The translations under genes and the position numbers were made by a program. From contig JAVBMJ010000001.1 in assembly GCA_031552535.1 (NCBI GenBank), positions 1 through 6,457 on the forward strand: DNA of 6,457 bases, read 5' to 3'. Source of the DNA: JAVBMJ01 sp031552535 (GTDB lineage: Bacteria; Bacteroidota; Bacteroidia; Bacteroidales; Rikenellaceae). Position 1 is the first letter of the stretch, and every line of letters begins with the position of its first letter. Shown one piece after another: positions 5,739 through 6,457 of this stretch. Below the pieces are notes generated by a model. That model searched no databases. It was not told the DNA's origin and saw only the letters and a list, made by a program, of their open reading frames with translations.

Positions 5739-6155
5739 ATGTCAAGACCATTATTGAACGATTCTTCCGTGGTGCCTTCGCCCGATGTACTTAGCGGTGT
5801 GCTCGGCGGGAGTTATGACGCTTACATAAGGTTTGTCGGGATTATGGCGTCCACGGGTGCCGTAGCGGAGTGGAGCTATTATAACGACGGTAAGTCATGG
5901 TTATGCAAAGTGTGCCGGGGAAAGAAAACCCTGTGTTGGCTCTCTGCTTGGGATGGCTTTTTCAGGGTTGTATTTTATTTCACGGCGAAAACCATGCCGG
6001 GAGTCCTGGCTCTCGATATCGACCCCGCGATCAGGGAGGGGGCGTGTGAATGTAAACCCGTAGGCAAATTGTTGCCCATGGTGGTCGATGTCCACGACGA
6101 AAGCATTGTTGCCGACTTGGCGATGATTTCGGAATATAAAATATCCTGCAAGTAG
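5739..6155 (+). CDS. DUF3788 family protein
   Basis: A small, soluble protein of 138 residues with no signal peptide or membrane segment. It matches my recollection of the DUF3788 family in length and layout. The features are a short N-terminal helix region ending in a Y-D-A-Y stretch (26-29), EWSYYNDGKSW at 44-54, a basic KKTLCWL strand at 62-68, the hydrophobic strand GFFRVVFYF (73-81), and a C-terminal segment ending ADLAMISEYKIS. The family function is unknown and none is proposed. It carries six cysteines (56, 59, 66, 103, 105, 137), but their spacing suggests no obvious metal site beyond C56-x-x-C59. The start at 5739 is the first ATG and has no Shine-Dalgarno. It may be co-transcribed with the kinase. 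Its TAG stop coincides with the left edge of the repeat element that follows, so the native C-terminus could have been altered by an insertion. Confidence 0.75.
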   Translation: MSRPLLNDSSVVPSPDVLSGVLGGSYDAYIRFVGIMASTGAVAEWSYYNDGKSWLCKVCRGKKTLCWLSAWDGFFRVVFYFTAKTMPGVLALDIDPAIREGACECKPVGKLLPMVVDVHDESIVADLAMISEYKISCK

Positions 6156-6182
6156 GAAGCCGCTTTGAATTTATTAATCTCG
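6155..6182 (+). repeat. Copy 2 of the short dispersed repeat (left end of element)
   Basis: It begins GGAAGCCG and contains TTTGAATTTATTAATC, identical over 16 nt to copy 1 (491-518, minus strand). Overall identity with copy 1 is 23 of 28. Confidence 0.6.
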
Positions 6183-6292
6183 TCCTTTCAGCCTCTTTCC
6201 CGCGCTTTACCGCGGTGTGATCCATTCAGGGGCCGCCATTCGCCTCATCCCGCCGCGAGAAATCATCGGCAAAACGATATAAAATAATCTCG

Positions 6293-6314
6293 TTAACAAA
6301 TCCAAACAGCTTCT
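6293..6314 (-). repeat. Copy 3 of the short dispersed repeat (right end of element)
   Basis: Read on minus it begins AGAAGCTGTTTGGATTTG, close to copy 1 (20 of 23 columns). It points inward against copy 2. It abuts a second sequence starting at 6316, AGAGTCTGTCTAAATTT, which is an imperfect mirror of it (12 Watson-Crick pairs and one G-T over 17 positions). Confidence 0.55.
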
Positions 6315-6457
6315 GAGAGTCTGTCTAAATTTCCTATGGAAAGTATTATAAGTTCTTCCGGGCCGCTTTCCAGCGTGAAAATCTCGTTACATAGGGCACC
6401 GCTATGCGCCTTGATTTTCACACAGAAATCGTCACCGGAATATCATTAAATCTTTTT
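6315..6457. other. Structured right edge, possible second mobile-element end
   Basis: No convincing gene is seen. The segment starts GAGAGTCTGTCTAAATTT, which resembles insertion-sequence termini of the GAG(A/G)CTGTCT type; this is from memory and unconfirmed. It then has a 5-bp palindrome (6330-6342), a perfect 9-bp inverted repeat GTGAAAATC (6375-6383) with GATTTTCAC (6413-6421), and a nested CATAG/CTATG stem (6390-6394 with 6402-6406). A 37-residue frame from ATG 6336 to TAA 6449 looks like chance. The segment is cut by the window edge. Confidence 0.3.

Larger units (their letters stand above)
6155..6314. mobile_element. Probable MITE-like element with terminal inverted repeats
   Basis: A 160-bp non-coding segment is bounded by copy 2 of the dispersed repeat on plus (6155-6182) and copy 3 on minus (6293-6314). 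The two ends match as inverted repeats in 17 of 23 aligned columns with one gap; both begin (A/G)GAAGC. The interior has no gene and holds a small GC hairpin (6200-6204 with 6211-6215). The left end meets the TAG stop of the DUF3788 gene. No target-site duplication could be confirmed. The element family is not one I can name, and a conserved structured RNA or degenerate insertion-sequence remnant remains possible. Confidence 0.45.

Noticed and set aside
5901..6225. Two 64-codon minus-strand frames overlapping the DUF3788 gene
   Set aside because: Both are mostly antisense to DUF3788, have proline/arginine-rich compositions and no recognisable domain.
6336..6449. 37-residue plus-strand frame at the right edge
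   Set aside because: It runs through nested inverted repeats, has no family resemblance and no ribosome-binding context; most likely non-coding.

Overview
The window looks like a stretch of chromosome from a Bacteroidales bacterium, possibly Rikenellaceae/Alistipes-like; the family-level guess is inference. The grounds are the protein types (a long class II ribonucleotide reductase with a TSCPD-type C-terminus, Bacteroidetes-style TsaB and PfkB kinase, a DUF3788 protein), the lack of usable Shine-Dalgarno sequences before the main genes, and TAnnTTTG-type -7 boxes between the two divergent genes.

Layout: (1) 1-588 has no convincing gene. It holds the 3' flank of something off the left edge, a strong rightward intrinsic terminator (151-196), and a structured, repeat-rich stretch (about 261-518). 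(2) 589-3144, minus strand: nrdJ, adenosylcobalamin-dependent ribonucleotide reductase. (3) 3302-3652, minus: folB, dihydroneopterin aldolase. (4) 3798-3838: a leftward intrinsic terminator that ends (5) tsaB (3882-4574, minus), a component of the t6A37 tRNA modification machinery. (6) 4575-4659: a divergent promoter region. (7) 4660-5664, plus: a PfkB-family kinase of the adenosine-kinase-like type. (8) 5739-6155, plus: a DUF3788 protein of unknown function. (9) 6156-6457: no gene; a probable 160-bp MITE-like element that begins at the DUF3788 stop codon, followed by another structured, possibly mobile-element-derived end.

The genes are housekeeping functions (dNTP synthesis, folate, tRNA modification, nucleoside/sugar phosphorylation). 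They do not form one pathway or a single operon: tsaB is separated from folB by a terminator, and the kinase/DUF3788 pair reads the opposite way. I see no defence system, CRISPR array, phage module or novel multi-gene system. The most interesting content is non-coding: a short repeat family present three times (491-518 minus, 6155-6182 plus, 6293-6314 minus), two copies of which form the ends of a small non-coding element, and a nest of inverted repeats downstream of nrdJ.
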